The notes below the pieces were generated by a model, which was given only the letters and a program-made list of their open reading frames with translations, did not search any database and had not been told where the DNA came from. Below are positions 9,701-16,953 of a DNA stretch of 64,000 nucleotides, piece after piece. Made by a program: the position numbers and the translations under genes. Origin of the DNA: CALFML01 sp044222245 (lineage in GTDB: Bacteria; Myxococcota_A; Polyangia; Palsa-1104; JAEUJZ01); NCBI GenBank assembly GCA_044222245.1, contig JBGANQ010000009.1, positions 62,001 to 126,000 of the forward strand. The letters run 5' to 3'. How positions within the stretch are numbered: position 1 is the first letter of the stretch; each line of letters begins with the position of its first letter.

Positions 9701-12279
9701 CGCAGTACCACACCGTCGCCTATAGCGCCTTCCGCAGCAGCGAGCCGGACCCCAAGCGGCCCGTGGTGCTGTACCTGGCCGAGCCCGGCGATCACGAGGT
9801 CCTGCACGAGCTGTTCGGCAGCGCCCTTACCTGTCGCGATGCCGCCATCCAGCTCGCCTGGAAGCGCGAGCACAACCGCACCGTCTGGCAGAGCCGCGCC
9901 TACCAGCCGCGCCTGGGCAGCCAGCAGCTGCTGGCGCGCGCGCGGCTCACCGGCAGCGACTTCACCGGCGAGGTGGGCATCGAGGCCGGCCACCACGGCC
10001 TGGAGTCGCGTGAGCGGCTGCTCAACCGGCCGTGCACGCTGCGGCTGCTCCTTATCAAGGACGGCTGCCTGCTGGTCGAAAAGCGGGTGCCGTTCCCCGC
10101 CCCCGATCTGAGCGTGGTGGTGATGGGCAACTTCACCCCGAGCTACCTGTTCGATGACGTGATTAGCGACGCCACCCTGGCGGCGGTGGTGGACTCGCTG
10201 CTCGATACGCTGCCGGCGCTCATCGAGCAGCTCGCCCAGGTTCCCACCGGCGCGCCGGAGGTGGCGGCGCAGAGCGGTGCCCTGGCCTGGCGTGCGTGCG
10301 TGCTGCGCCGGCTGCTCATGCTGGTCCTGTCGGCAGAGGCGCGGCGCAGCGCCCGCGTCGCCCTGGGAGTCGCCGCCCCGAGCGGCGGCAGCGGCGGCCA
10401 GCTCATCCCGCATCCGCTATGGATGCAGCTCGAAGAGGTGCCGCTGCTCGAGGCGCTGGATGGGACCCTTTTGTGTCCGCGCCAGCTCAGCGAGCTGGCC
10501 CAGGGCACCGCGCCGCTGCCGGTGCTCTGCCCATCCCCGACGGTGCTGCCGCGGCGCCTGGCCACCTGGACGGCGCTCGGCAGGCCCGACCCCGACACCA
10601 AGAAGGCCTGGTACAAGGCGCACTCGCAGTCGCCGACGCGGCTGCCGCTGGAGGAGCCGCCGCCGCTCATCTTGTACCTGGCCCCGGCCGAGCGCGCCCT
10701 GCTCAGCGAGCTCGCCCTGCAGCTGCCGGCGCTGCGCCTGGTTGACGCCGAGCCGTGGCTGCGCAGCGTCGAGACGATCGCCGCCCAGAGCACCCGTCAC
10801 GCCGAGCTTTTGCTGCTGCCCAAAGACTGCGAGGTGGCGGTGCCGCTGGTCGGAATCGAGGGCCTGCTCGGGGTCATCGCCGAGTCCGAGTTCTTCGACA
10901 TGGCGGACGGAGTCGAGGCCGAGCCGCGGGTCGCGGTGGCGCTGCTGCGCGAGCGGCGCAGCCTCGGCAGCGGCGAGATGTACCTGCCCGGCGGGCAGTT
11001 CCTGTCGGCAGTCGCCGATCACCCGCAGCTGCAGCTCGACCCGAGCGGCAAGAGCCTGGACGACAACGAGGCGCTGGTGGCGGTGCGCACCGGCATCGCC
11101 GCCGCCCTGCCCGAGCTGCTGGCGGCGCTGGCCGAGCACGCCCAGCCCCTGCCGACCCTGTACAGCCGGGTGCTGCTCACCGCGGCCACAGCGCTGTTTC
11201 CGCGGCCGGCGTTTCGGCGCGCCTATGACTGCTTGCGCGCCGGCAGCGGCGACTACTCGGGGCGGCGCCCGGAAGACGCCGAGCGCGAGTACGGGGCGCT
11301 GCTGCGGCTGACCGTCGCCACCTCGCTGCAGCGGGTCGAGGAGGTGCTGCTGCGCCACCTGGACAGCGAAGAGCCGCTGTCGATCTTCCAGGTCACCCGC
11401 GAGCTCTTGCCGGTGCTCGCCGAGTCGTGGGAGGCGGTGCCGCCGGATCGCGAAGCCGCCGAGCTGACCCGCGCCACCCAGCTGCCGCCCGGCGCGATGG
11501 CCTGGATCGATACCTTGTATCCGGACAGCGAAGGCATGCAGTTTGGCGAGCGCTCGCTCCTGCTGCTGCCGGCGCTGGCCGAGGCGCCGCTGCTGGTCAC
11601 CCCGACCGGCGCCAGCCTGACCCTGGATGAGCTGATCGACGACTACCAGGAGCACGGCCATGTGCTCTACAGCGCCGGCAAGACGGTGCCGGCGGAGACG
11701 AGCCGGCCGCTGGTCAGCGATCCCGATGGGCTGCTCTTGCCGGTGCTGCAGTGCCTGTTTGGCGCCAGCCAAGTGCACGAGCTCAGCGCGCTGCCGCTGC
11801 CGCTGCCCGTGCCGCCGCCGTCGCCGCTGCCGCTGCCCAGCTGGCCGGTGCAGCGACCGCTCAAGAGCGATGGCAGCGCCGGGGCGCTCGGCGATCGCCT
11901 GCTGGCCGCGGTGCTGCAGGAGATCCGGGCGGCGCGCGGCCGCAATGAGCGGCTGCTCAACAACGTGAACCTCGCCTGGCTGCAGATAAGAGACAGCGAG
12001 CAGCCGCGCCCGGTCATCTGCGACAGCCAGCAGTTCATCCTCAACCGCCGCCACCCGGCCGTGCAGCGGGCGCTGCGCAACTCGACGGTCGACCCGCAGA
12101 GCGTGCGCTTCTTCGCCTCGGCGGTGTACACCGCGCTCAGCACGCGGCTGGCCGGGGTCTACAAGACCGATGCCGCGCACTTTCACCGCCACCTGGCGGC
12201 GCGGGCGCTGGCCGAGACGCACGAGCAGCAGCCGCCCAGCCGCGCCGCGCCCTCCAAAGTGAGCATGAATCCTGCTTAG
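6781..12279 (+). CDS. Giant protein with N-terminal HSP90-like (GHKL) ATPase and a second, degenerate GHKL module
   Basis: 1832 residues. Start set at ATG 6781, which overlaps the previous stop (ATGA). Residues about 10-330 carry a GHKL ATPase: N-box LVQNAIDAG (about 33-41), G1 box VDFGEGMD (about 85), G2 box KIGKFGTGF (about 113), followed by HGRDSVLRGEHY. Around residues 586-770 a second module repeats the layout (ANPLRYVLELVQAASLKGATHVEFRF, then LRFNGEPF). The N-box Asn is replaced (LVQAAS) and DxGxG is absent, so it should not bind ATP like the first. The remaining 1050 residues are Leu/Ala/Glu-rich and unassigned, with a Pro/Leu linker near residue 1680. No TM segments. Similar GHKL giants exist in myxobacteria and some anti-phage systems; the role here is unknown. 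Confidence 0.85.
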   Translation: MSEPDFQEDLAIDDVLEQLVSQFSDPFCFLRELVQNAIDAGSTKVDVTCTFEDDSPLLAATAGSKGSNHGQAAELGTAIIRIVDFGEGMDGHIIDTRLTRLFSSDKEGDRTKIGKFGTGFISVFAIQPDAVCVDTGRYGESWRLVFQPDRTFTRIRLSEPVDGTTVRLFKTMQRGQFETLARRVRRVLVRDCPHVEVALRYQGELLSRPLGPEALESPVKTVVKAHGATIVVGFTPPGAPARATLYGRGLTLLSRPSELAGISYKIDSPALEHTHGRDSVLRGEHYQALMDTVKSVAGGQLLEELFARLEKGLQEPHPEERAAELGAWQRCVADLLRRGATLPETCAQRVVACSPQGELYTLLACQDAARAHRLYSAAEPSPLAAAAAAAGELVLSDWQSALLVALGSGEPPRLERSLVLPLPLLQREMDENRWAGAEALRTATLMLVRAAEAPVAAVELGSLSYPGSGAAELPCIVQAQPFAVSRLADAQPKDQRWPEPGDEKGELARSTWVLNADHPSFHSLLPLAESEPELCAYFLTKLCLLGSPQLGELNVRLLTLALEQRGQREEAPLVARQRLLTSLTQIDGEIISSGSFTIDPQRVRDKLRRARFANPLRYVLELVQAASLKGATHVEFRFSADEMQLRFNGEPFTASDFEQLYSSLLHSGEGRDGQACKLLSLGLCAALQLDPAVIHVESGDCFVELRPGQPDRLGTLPARVPLTQVRVRQRLGLGLLKRYVDHLGGHLTEELLLQERCHHACMAIELDGRIISQGHTFPNVLFARTFSTDGVSGTVAILPLPATPPDSGVQLAPAAVLSSSFLRLIKNGVWVDTQLPIELLPGFSALAESSAYRLDLAREHVVQDLQYAAALRAVAAAQVELLAALCDRSAQGPFMDVGHLRALLRGLLSRLGGLAPLLRWAQLPLEPLPSEIVTEGSSLWPLQVEKGAALLDVPIFYTTLGDMVSLRVILADLAQYHTVAYSAFRSSEPDPKRPVVLYLAEPGDHEVLHELFGSALTCRDAAIQLAWKREHNRTVWQSRAYQPRLGSQQLLARARLTGSDFTGEVGIEAGHHGLESRERLLNRPCTLRLLLIKDGCLLVEKRVPFPAPDLSVVVMGNFTPSYLFDDVISDATLAAVVDSLLDTLPALIEQLAQVPTGAPEVAAQSGALAWRACVLRRLLMLVLSAEARRSARVALGVAAPSGGSGGQLIPHPLWMQLEEVPLLEALDGTLLCPRQLSELAQGTAPLPVLCPSPTVLPRRLATWTALGRPDPDTKKAWYKAHSQSPTRLPLEEPPPLILYLAPAERALLSELALQLPALRLVDAEPWLRSVETIAAQSTRHAELLLLPKDCEVAVPLVGIEGLLGVIAESEFFDMADGVEAEPRVAVALLRERRSLGSGEMYLPGGQFLSAVADHPQLQLDPSGKSLDDNEALVAVRTGIAAALPELLAALAEHAQPLPTLYSRVLLTAATALFPRPAFRRAYDCLRAGSGDYSGRRPEDAEREYGALLRLTVATSLQRVEEVLLRHLDSEEPLSIFQVTRELLPVLAESWEAVPPDREAAELTRATQLPPGAMAWIDTLYPDSEGMQFGERSLLLLPALAEAPLLVTPTGASLTLDELIDDYQEHGHVLYSAGKTVPAETSRPLVSDPDGLLLPVLQCLFGASQVHELSALPLPLPVPPPSPLPLPSWPVQRPLKSDGSAGALGDRLLAAVLQEIRAARGRNERLLNNVNLAWLQIRDSEQPRPVICDSQQFILNRRHPAVQRALRNSTVDPQSVRFFASAVYTALSTRLAGVYKTDAAHFHRHLAARALAETHEQQPPSRAAPSKVSMNPA

Positions 12280-12302
12280 GAATCTGGTTCACAAGGAGAA
12301 CG

Positions 12303-12773
12303 GTGATGACGACCATGAACCAGGACAAGCAGCACAACCGCAGTGAGAGCAGCAACGGCAGCAAGAACGGCCATGGGAGCGAAGCGATGAGCGACAACCA
12401 GAAGAAGCGCCCTGCCGTCGACGCCGGCCGCGGCGAAAACCAGGTCGAGGCGGTGGCCGACAAGGCCTCCGAGACGCTCAAGAACGCCGCCGACATGGCC
12501 AAGGATGCGCTCGGCCAGGCCGAGAAGGAGGCCCAGGTGATCGTGACCGAGCTCAAAGAGCGCCTGGAGCCCCTGGACCAGTGGGTGCGCACGACGACCA
12601 CCGAGCACCCGTATCTGGTGGTCGGCTCGGCGATCGGCGTGAGCTTCCTTGCCGGGTTCCTGATGCGCCGCCGCGCCGCCGTGAGCGCCGGGGTGGCCGT
12701 GGGATTTCTGACCGGCTGCGTCATCAGCGGCCGCTCGTTCGCGCTCGCCAAGCAGGCCGAGCGCAATAAGTAA
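12303..12773 (+). CDS. DUF883-like (ElaB/YqjD type) membrane-anchored stress protein
   Basis: 156 residues; the ATG has AAGGAGA 5 bp upstream. A hydrophilic Asn/Ser/Lys-rich N-terminus is followed by an amphipathic helical stretch (residues about 45-95: NQVEAVADKASETLKNAADMAKDALGQA). The C-terminal hydrophobic segment (HPYLVVGSAIGVSFLAGFL followed by MRRR) is the layout of DUF883/ElaB proteins, which tether to the inner membrane and associate with ribosomes in stationary phase. Here an additional hydrophobic stretch follows (AAVSAGVAVGFLTGCVISG). It is the first of a run of small envelope-stress genes. Confidence 0.8.
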   Translation: MMTTMNQDKQHNRSESSNGSKNGHGSEAMSDNQKKRPAVDAGRGENQVEAVADKASETLKNAADMAKDALGQAEKEAQVIVTELKERLEPLDQWVRTTTTEHPYLVVGSAIGVSFLAGFLMRRRAAVSAGVAVGFLTGCVISGRSFALAKQAERNK

Positions 12774-12933
12774 CCTCTGTGAGTGTGTCAGGGCCGCACG
12801 CTGTGCTGCTCGAGCACCCACGGGCTGGACAGCAGGGCCGGTCACGCTGAGCTGGCCGCGGCAGCGCGGCGGATCCGCAGGGGCGCGCCCTTTAGTCCGG
12901 AACCTGAAGCTGGCCTGAAGCAGGGAGGACCAG

Positions 12934-13095
12934 ATGTTCTACTGGGCTGCCGTTCTACTAGTCATCGCCATCGTCGCTGCTGCCTTTGGATTTGGCGGCC
13001 TGGCAGCCAGCGCAGCGGGACTGGCCAAGATCGTCTGTTTTGTCGCGATCGTGTTCGCACTGATCACGTTCGTGGTGGGGGCCCGCCGGAAGTAA
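12934..13095 (+). CDS. DUF1328-like (YtjA family) small membrane protein
   Basis: 53 residues, MFYWAAVLLVIAIVAAAFG...AARIVCF-type sequence with two TM helices and a basic C-terminus (GARRK). It matches DUF1328/YtjA proteins in length, the initial aromatic MFYWA, the FGFGG turn and the second hydrophobic helix. ATG 12934 follows GGGAGGACCAG. It ends 13 bp before the alpha/beta hydrolase gene and is probably co-transcribed with it. The family is often linked to envelope stress; its biochemical role is unknown. Confidence 0.85.
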   Translation: MFYWAAVLLVIAIVAAAFGFGGLAASAAGLAKIVCFVAIVFALITFVVGARRK

Positions 13096-13108
13096 AAAGG
13101 AGCTCGTC

Positions 13109-14074
13109 ATGACAAACTCACTCTCTCCGGCGCTCGATGGGACGCTGCAGTTTTTCAATAACCGCAGCGGCCAGCGAGTTGCCTATTATAAGTCGCGCGG
13201 CAATCAGGGCGCTGTGATTGACAGCCATCCCCTAGTGCTGTTGCACTCGATCAACGCGGCGGCGTCGGCCTACGAGGTGCGGCCGCTGTTTGAGCATTTC
13301 GCGCCCACCCGGCCGACCTTCGTGCTGGAGTGGCCTGGCTTTGGGCAGTCGGATCGCTCGCGGACGGACTACGATTTCCGTCTGTACGCCGACACCCTGA
13401 TCGACTTTCTGGAGTTCTTGGGCAAAAACCACCCGCCGGTGGATGTGGTCGCGCTGTCGCTATCCGGTGAGCTCGCCGCGCTGTGCGCCAAGGAGCGGCC
13501 CGAGCTTTTCCACACCCTGGCCCTGATCTCGCCCACCGGCCTGACCCGCGATCCGCCGCGGGCGGAGCGGCTGTCGCACCTGTTGCCGCGGCTCCTTATT
13601 AACAAGCCGTGGTCCCGGCCGCTGTTCGACCTGCTCAGCAGCCACGCCAGCATCCGCTACTTCCTCGGCAAGTCATTTGTCGGGGCGGTGGACGAGGGCC
13701 TGCTGTCCTACTGCTACGAGACGGCGCACCAGCCCGGTGCCGAGAATGCCCCGTGGGCCTTCCTATCGGGCCGCTTCGCCGTGCCCGAGGTGTTCCAGAA
13801 GGTCTACCTGGAGGTCGCGACTCCTACGCTGATCCTTTACGATCAGGACGGCTACACGTCATTTGATCGGCTGGGCGAGCTGCTCTTGAAAAACCGCGGC
13901 TTCCGCGCCATGCGCATCCCCAACACCCGCGGGCTGCCGCACTGGGACAATCCCAAGCTCACCTTCGCGGCAATTACCCAGCACCTGCACGCCACCCGCC
14001 GCCAGTCCTCTCCCGAGCTGGTCCCCGAGGCCAAGCCGAGCCCGGAAACGCAGCCGCCCTCACTGCTTAGCTAG
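13109..14074 (+). CDS. Alpha/beta-fold hydrolase
   Basis: 321 residues, ATG with AAAAAGGAG upstream. Seen: oxyanion region LLHSINAAASAYEVRPLF, the strand WPGFGQSDRS, the nucleophile elbow ALSLSGE (Ser flanked by small residues, a variant of GxSxG), a cap region, the acidic residue in LILYDQDGY, and the catalytic His in RGLPHWDNP. It resembles haloperoxidase/esterase-type hydrolases found beside stress genes. The substrate cannot be inferred. A Pro/Ser-rich tail follows the fold. Its end faces the Cys-rich lipoprotein gene across a cluster of hairpins. Confidence 0.85.
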   Translation: MTNSLSPALDGTLQFFNNRSGQRVAYYKSRGNQGAVIDSHPLVLLHSINAAASAYEVRPLFEHFAPTRPTFVLEWPGFGQSDRSRTDYDFRLYADTLIDFLEFLGKNHPPVDVVALSLSGELAALCAKERPELFHTLALISPTGLTRDPPRAERLSHLLPRLLINKPWSRPLFDLLSSHASIRYFLGKSFVGAVDEGLLSYCYETAHQPGAENAPWAFLSGRFAVPEVFQKVYLEVATPTLILYDQDGYTSFDRLGELLLKNRGFRAMRIPNTRGLPHWDNPKLTFAAITQHLHATRRQSSPELVPEAKPSPETQPPSLLS

Positions 14075-14091
14075 TCTCCCGCAGACAATCA

Positions 14092-14247
14092 CGGGCGGCC
14101 AAGAAGGTCCGCCCGCTGCCAGTCGCGAACGGAGACCGGGCAAGAGAATCCGCCCGCGCCAGTCTCTTGGATGTGGACCGGGCAAAAAAAATCCGCCCGC
14201 TCCCGCTCCGCAAGGAGGGTAACGGGCGGACTGTAGACTACCGCCCG
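14092..14247. terminator. Cluster of four CGGGC...GCCCG hairpins between convergent genes
   Basis: Four dyads share one stem sequence: 14092-14115 (CGGGCGG...CCGCCCG), 14137-14156, 14179-14199 (loop with eight A) and 14223-14247. The right arm GTCCGCCCG of the first pairs exactly with the left arm CGGGCGGAC of the fourth, so alternative folds exist. It lies between convergent CDSs, fitting a bidirectional terminator, although no T-tract follows any stem. Confidence 0.6.
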
Positions 14248-14258
14248 GAAGCGACTGC

Positions 14259-14540
14259 CTAGGGTACGATGCCCACACACTCGGGGCAGTTGAAGGACGC
14301 CGCGGCGCAGCTCTTGGCGCCGATGCAGGTGTTGCAGGTGTCGGCCTTGGAGCTGTAGCTCTGGTCGTTGTTGGCGTTGTTGCGGCAGCGCGACTCACAG
14401 GTCGCGGTGTCATAGTTCTTGTCGTAGCAGCTCTTATAGCGGCCGCAGATGCCAGCGCAGTCGATCGCGTTGGAAATCGGGCCGCAGCCGACGATGAACA
14501 TGCACACGGTACCCAGAATCGCAGAGGCGAAGGTCTTCAT
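14259..14540 (-). CDS. Small cysteine-rich lipoprotein
   Basis: 93 residues; AAAGGAG lies just upstream of the ATG. The signal peptide ends in the lipobox FIVGC. The mature part holds ten or more Cys (CAGICGRYKSC, CESRC, CNTCIGAKSC, CPEC), spaced as in disulphide-bonded secreted domains common in myxobacteria. It starts 73 bp after the OmpA-type lipoprotein gene and probably shares its sigma-54 promoter. No function is recognised; a periplasmic or outer-membrane location is inferred from the lipobox. Confidence 0.8.
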   Translation of the reverse strand: MKTFASAILGTVCMFIVGCGPISNAIDCAGICGRYKSCYDKNYDTATCESRCRNNANNDQSYSSKADTCNTCIGAKSCAAASFNCPECVGIVP

Positions 14541-14613
14541 AGCTAGCTCTCCTTTGGTTTGACTTGGTGAAGGTTTTTTCCGAACTACAGCTGGGAAGGG
14601 CGCGGGAGCGCGC

Positions 14614-15213
14614 TTATTCGATCTTGAACTCGACGCGGCGGTTGAAGGCGTAGTCCTGCTCGCTCTTGCCGGTGCGAATCGGGTGGTGTTCCCCTTCGCC
14701 GTGCATCGTGATTGGGACGTCCAGGCCCTTCTGCTCCAGGATCTGCTTTACGTAGGCGGCGCGCCGCTTGGACAGCTCGAGGTTGTAGTCCTGAGTGCCG
14801 CGGGCGTCACAGAAGGCGTCCAGGTGCACCGCCTTGACGCCGCGGCTCTTGAAGCAGCGGATGTTGTACTCCAGCCAGCGTGCCGCCTCGGGAACCAGCT
14901 CGATCGAGTCGAACGGGAAGTAGACGTTGACGATCTTGCACTCGGGCTGCGGGTTGAACGAGATGTCGAGCATGCCGGGGTTGGGGTAGCTCTGGAAGCA
15001 GACAAGCTGATCGGGATGACAGTAATCCCCCATGGGGCACTCCGAGTCCGCCTTGCACTTGTTCTTGCTGTCCGGATCCCGCTGGACAAAGATCGGGTCC
15101 GCCTTCTGCAGCTTGCCCGGAGTCTCGACCCGCTCCTCGGGGGCGGGCGTGGAGTGGGCACAGGCAGTTACAAACAGGGGCGCAAGGATCAGATTGAGGT
15201 AGCTGGCCTTCAT
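14614..15213 (-). CDS. OmpA/Pal-type peptidoglycan-binding lipoprotein
   Basis: 199 residues from ATG 15213 (MKASYLNLIL), which has AAGGAG in front; a frame opening at 15249 has none. The lipobox FVTAC gives an outer-membrane lipoprotein. Residues about 50-80 contain a short Cys module (CKADSECPMGDYCHPDQLVC). The C-terminal 110 residues are an OmpA-like domain: VYFPFDSIEL, then DAFCDARGTQDYNLELSKRRA, where Pal has GHTDERGT, so the peptidoglycan-binding Asp and Arg are kept. It probably links outer membrane to cell wall. A strong sigma-54 promoter lies 55-70 bp upstream. Confidence 0.9.
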   Translation of the reverse strand: MKASYLNLILAPLFVTACAHSTPAPEERVETPGKLQKADPIFVQRDPDSKNKCKADSECPMGDYCHPDQLVCFQSYPNPGMLDISFNPQPECKIVNVYFPFDSIELVPEAARWLEYNIRCFKSRGVKAVHLDAFCDARGTQDYNLELSKRRAAYVKQILEQKGLDVPITMHGEGEHHPIRTGKSEQDYAFNRRVEFKIE

Positions 15214-15267
15214 GGGAAGACTCCTTAGGTGATTAGGAATGTCTGCCAAACAAGTGATGTTGCTCTA

Positions 15268-15283
15268 AGCAAATGACATGCCA
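15268..15283 (-). promoter_or_regulatory. Sigma-54 promoter for the OmpA-type lipoprotein
   Basis: On the minus strand TGGCATGTCATTTGCT: one mismatch to TGGCAC-N5-TTGCW, with GG and GC at the correct 12-bp register. Predicted transcription start near 15256, about 43 bp before the ATG at 15213. Confidence 0.75.
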
Positions 15284-15475
15284 TAAGGCGGATGAGCCAC
15301 ACTCCGGATTGCCGAGCTACCCTCTGCAAGCGCCCCAGAGAAGCTCTACAAGCGGCTGGATTTCCTAAATTTCGCCAGGAGGAATGCGGCGCCGATGTGG
15401 TGTGCGAATCCGCCTCAGTATGCGCCTCTGTCACAGGTGGGCGGGCTGCAAGGGACGGCGGCGCGCGTCATAATC

Positions 15476-15491
15476 TGGCATCGGCTTTGCT
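15476..15491 (+). promoter_or_regulatory. Sigma-54 promoter for the amphipathic-helix protein
   Basis: TGGCATCGGCTTTGCT: one mismatch to consensus, invariant GG/GC spacing kept. Predicted start near 15503, 65 bp before ATG 15568. About 190 bp separate it from the divergent minus-strand promoter at 15268-15283, enough for a shared enhancer-binding site. Confidence 0.75.
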
Positions 15492-15567
15492 GAATTTGGC
15501 CGGTGACGCCGCGGCGCGCGCTGCGGCCGCAGAGCGCTGCTATAATCCCCTATGAAGGAGGACTCCC

Positions 15568-15837
15568 ATGACGAACCGAGTGATTCACAACACTCTCGAT
15601 AAGGCCAAGGATCTTACCTCCGAGGTGGCGAGCAAGGTCGAGGAGCTCTCGAAAAAGGGGGTGGCGGTGGTGAGCAAGGTCGAGAACAAGCTGAGCGAGG
15701 CGGCGCAGAGCGCCGGGCACCGGGTGCAGGAGGCGGCCTACCAGGCCGGGCACCGGGTGCAGGAGGCGGCGCAGAAGGTCGGCCATGTCGCCAGTGAGGT
15801 AGCCACCAAGGTGGAGCACCAGGCGCACATCAAGTAG
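15568..15837 (+). CDS. Small amphipathic-helix (LEA-like) protein
   Basis: 89 residues after AAGGAGG. Almost entirely Ala/Glu/Lys/Val/His with a regular heptad or 11-mer pattern. An AGHRVQEAA unit occurs twice in tandem (about residues 50-70), with a third weaker form (VGHVASEVA). It resembles group 3 LEA or apolipoprotein-like helical proteins, which coat membranes or proteins under desiccation or osmotic stress; that function is by analogy. No TM or signal. Confidence 0.8.
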   Translation: MTNRVIHNTLDKAKDLTSEVASKVEELSKKGVAVVSKVENKLSEAAQSAGHRVQEAAYQAGHRVQEAAQKVGHVASEVATKVEHQAHIK

Positions 15838-15843
15838 CAGGGC

Positions 15844-15867
15844 AGGGCGTCGCCAGCGGCGCCCTTT
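15844..15867 (+). terminator. Rho-independent-like terminator
   Basis: AGGGCG (15844-15849) pairs with CGCCCT (15860-15865), with further pairing inside the loop, followed by TTTA. It lies 7 bp after the LEA-like stop and before the convergent lipoprotein gene. Confidence 0.6.
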
Positions 15868-15874
15868 ACGGCAG

Positions 15875-16612
15875 CTAGTCGGCGACAGGAAGCGGCTGGC
15901 TTGAGCTGAGCGGCATCGTGAACGGGGTGAAGCTGGGAGTCTGTAGCCGCGCCTGGGTGTACAGGTTCAGCTTCTGGTTGTATTCCTGCTCGATGGTGCT
16001 GCTCAGCGCGACGTGCGGGAAGATCTCCTCGCGGCGGCGGTTGTCCTCGGCCTCGGCCTGCGCGACCTGCTCATCGAAGGTCGCGATGCGGCGCTGTTGC
16101 GCGGGCAGGCGACCGTAGCGAGCGGCCAGGCGCGCCTGTTCGCGCTCGACCCGCGCCTCGGCCAGCTGCAGGTGGGTCGCGGCGGCGGTCAGCTGCGCCT
16201 CACTGATCAGGCGCCGCTGCTTGCAGAAGCGGACGTGCGCCTCGGCGGCATCCTCGGCCAGCTTGGCGACGCGGAGCTCGGCCTGAAGGCGGCTGAGCAG
16301 GGCCGCCTGCTGGCGGGGCTGCTCCTTGTCCAGGTCGCTCAGCAGCTTCTGCGCGCCCAGGCGGGCGGCGAGGCGCTCTAGCTGCGCATCCTCCAGCGCG
16401 TGTCGGGAGGCCATGAGCTCGGTCTGCGCCTTGTCCTTTTCACTCTGCGCGCGTTCCCGATCGCTCTGCCAGCGGGACAGGTTCTGCTTCGCGCTCTGCG
16501 GCAGATCGGCGATGGTCGAGTCGTCGATCTTGTACCTCAGGCTGCCGGTGCAGGCGCTGCTCAGCAGCAAGGTCAGGGTCAGGGCACCCCGGTGAAGGGC
16601 GGGTCGCGACAT
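15875..16612 (-). CDS. Coiled-coil lipoprotein
   Basis: 245 residues. The signal peptide ends in lipobox LSSAC. The mature protein from about residue 40 to 210 is a long Gln/Glu/Arg/Ala coiled coil (RAQSEKDKAQTELMASRHALEDAQ...), ending in a short Pro/Ser tail. The layout resembles periplasmic lipoproteins tethering the outer membrane, but no family was identified. Expression from a sigma-54 promoter 52-67 bp upstream groups it with the neighbouring stress genes. Confidence 0.75.
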   Translation of the reverse strand: MSRPALHRGALTLTLLLSSACTGSLRYKIDDSTIADLPQSAKQNLSRWQSDRERAQSEKDKAQTELMASRHALEDAQLERLAARLGAQKLLSDLDKEQPRQQAALLSRLQAELRVAKLAEDAAEAHVRFCKQRRLISEAQLTAAATHLQLAEARVEREQARLAARYGRLPAQQRRIATFDEQVAQAEAEDNRRREEIFPHVALSSTIEQEYNQKLNLYTQARLQTPSFTPFTMPLSSSQPLPVAD

Positions 16613-16663
16613 CCAAGATCTCCAGAAGCAGAGGATGAATAGCTGCTCTGGGGCGATTACTCA

Positions 16664-16679
16664 CGCAAGGAGCGTGCCT
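16664..16679 (-). promoter_or_regulatory. Sigma-54 promoter for the coiled-coil lipoprotein
   Basis: Minus strand AGGCACGCTCCTTGCG: the core GGCACG-N4-TTGC is perfect and only the outermost bases differ. Predicted start near 16652, 40 bp before ATG 16612. Confidence 0.75.
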
Positions 16680-16821
16680 GGTGCTTCTGCCAGGGCTGGC
16701 CCGGCTAGAGGTTCGCAGCTGCCTGTGTCAGCCTGGCCCAGCGCGACGCAAGCGCACACCGCACCGCCCGTAGCGGGGGGCTAAGGGAGTGAAACTAGCG
16801 ACGAGAAAAGCGAACCAGAGG

Positions 16822-16837
16822 TGGCACGTCCCTTGCT
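16822..16837 (+). promoter_or_regulatory. Perfect-consensus sigma-54 promoter
   Basis: TGGCACGTCCCTTGCT matches TGGCACR-N4-TTGCW at every defined position. Predicted start near 16848, giving an about 105-nt leader to ATG 16954 that includes the hairpin at 16856-16880. About 140 bp from the divergent promoter at 16664-16679. Confidence 0.85.
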
Positions 16838-16855
16838 TATCCTGGCTCTAGGGTC

Positions 16856-16880
16856 AGGTCCACCAAGCTCGGGTGGACCT
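16856..16880 (+). other. Perfect 9-bp stem-loop in the 5' leader
   Basis: AGGTCCACC-AAGCTCG-GGTGGACCT: a 9-bp perfect stem with a 7-nt loop right after the predicted sigma-54 transcription start. It may stabilise the leader RNA or bind a regulator. No T-tract, so not an obvious attenuator. Confidence 0.6.
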
Positions 16881-16953
16881 ACGCAACCTTGTAACCAACC
16901 AGCACGCAACCCAGATAGAAACCCAAGTAGCAAACTAGACAGATAGGTGAACC

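Noticed and set aside
8524..12222. Long minus-strand ORFs (up to 629 residues) opposite the giant GHKL gene
   Set aside because: Arg/Gln/His-rich translation with no motifs; GC-rich third positions create antisense open frames. The plus strand has clear ATPase motifs.
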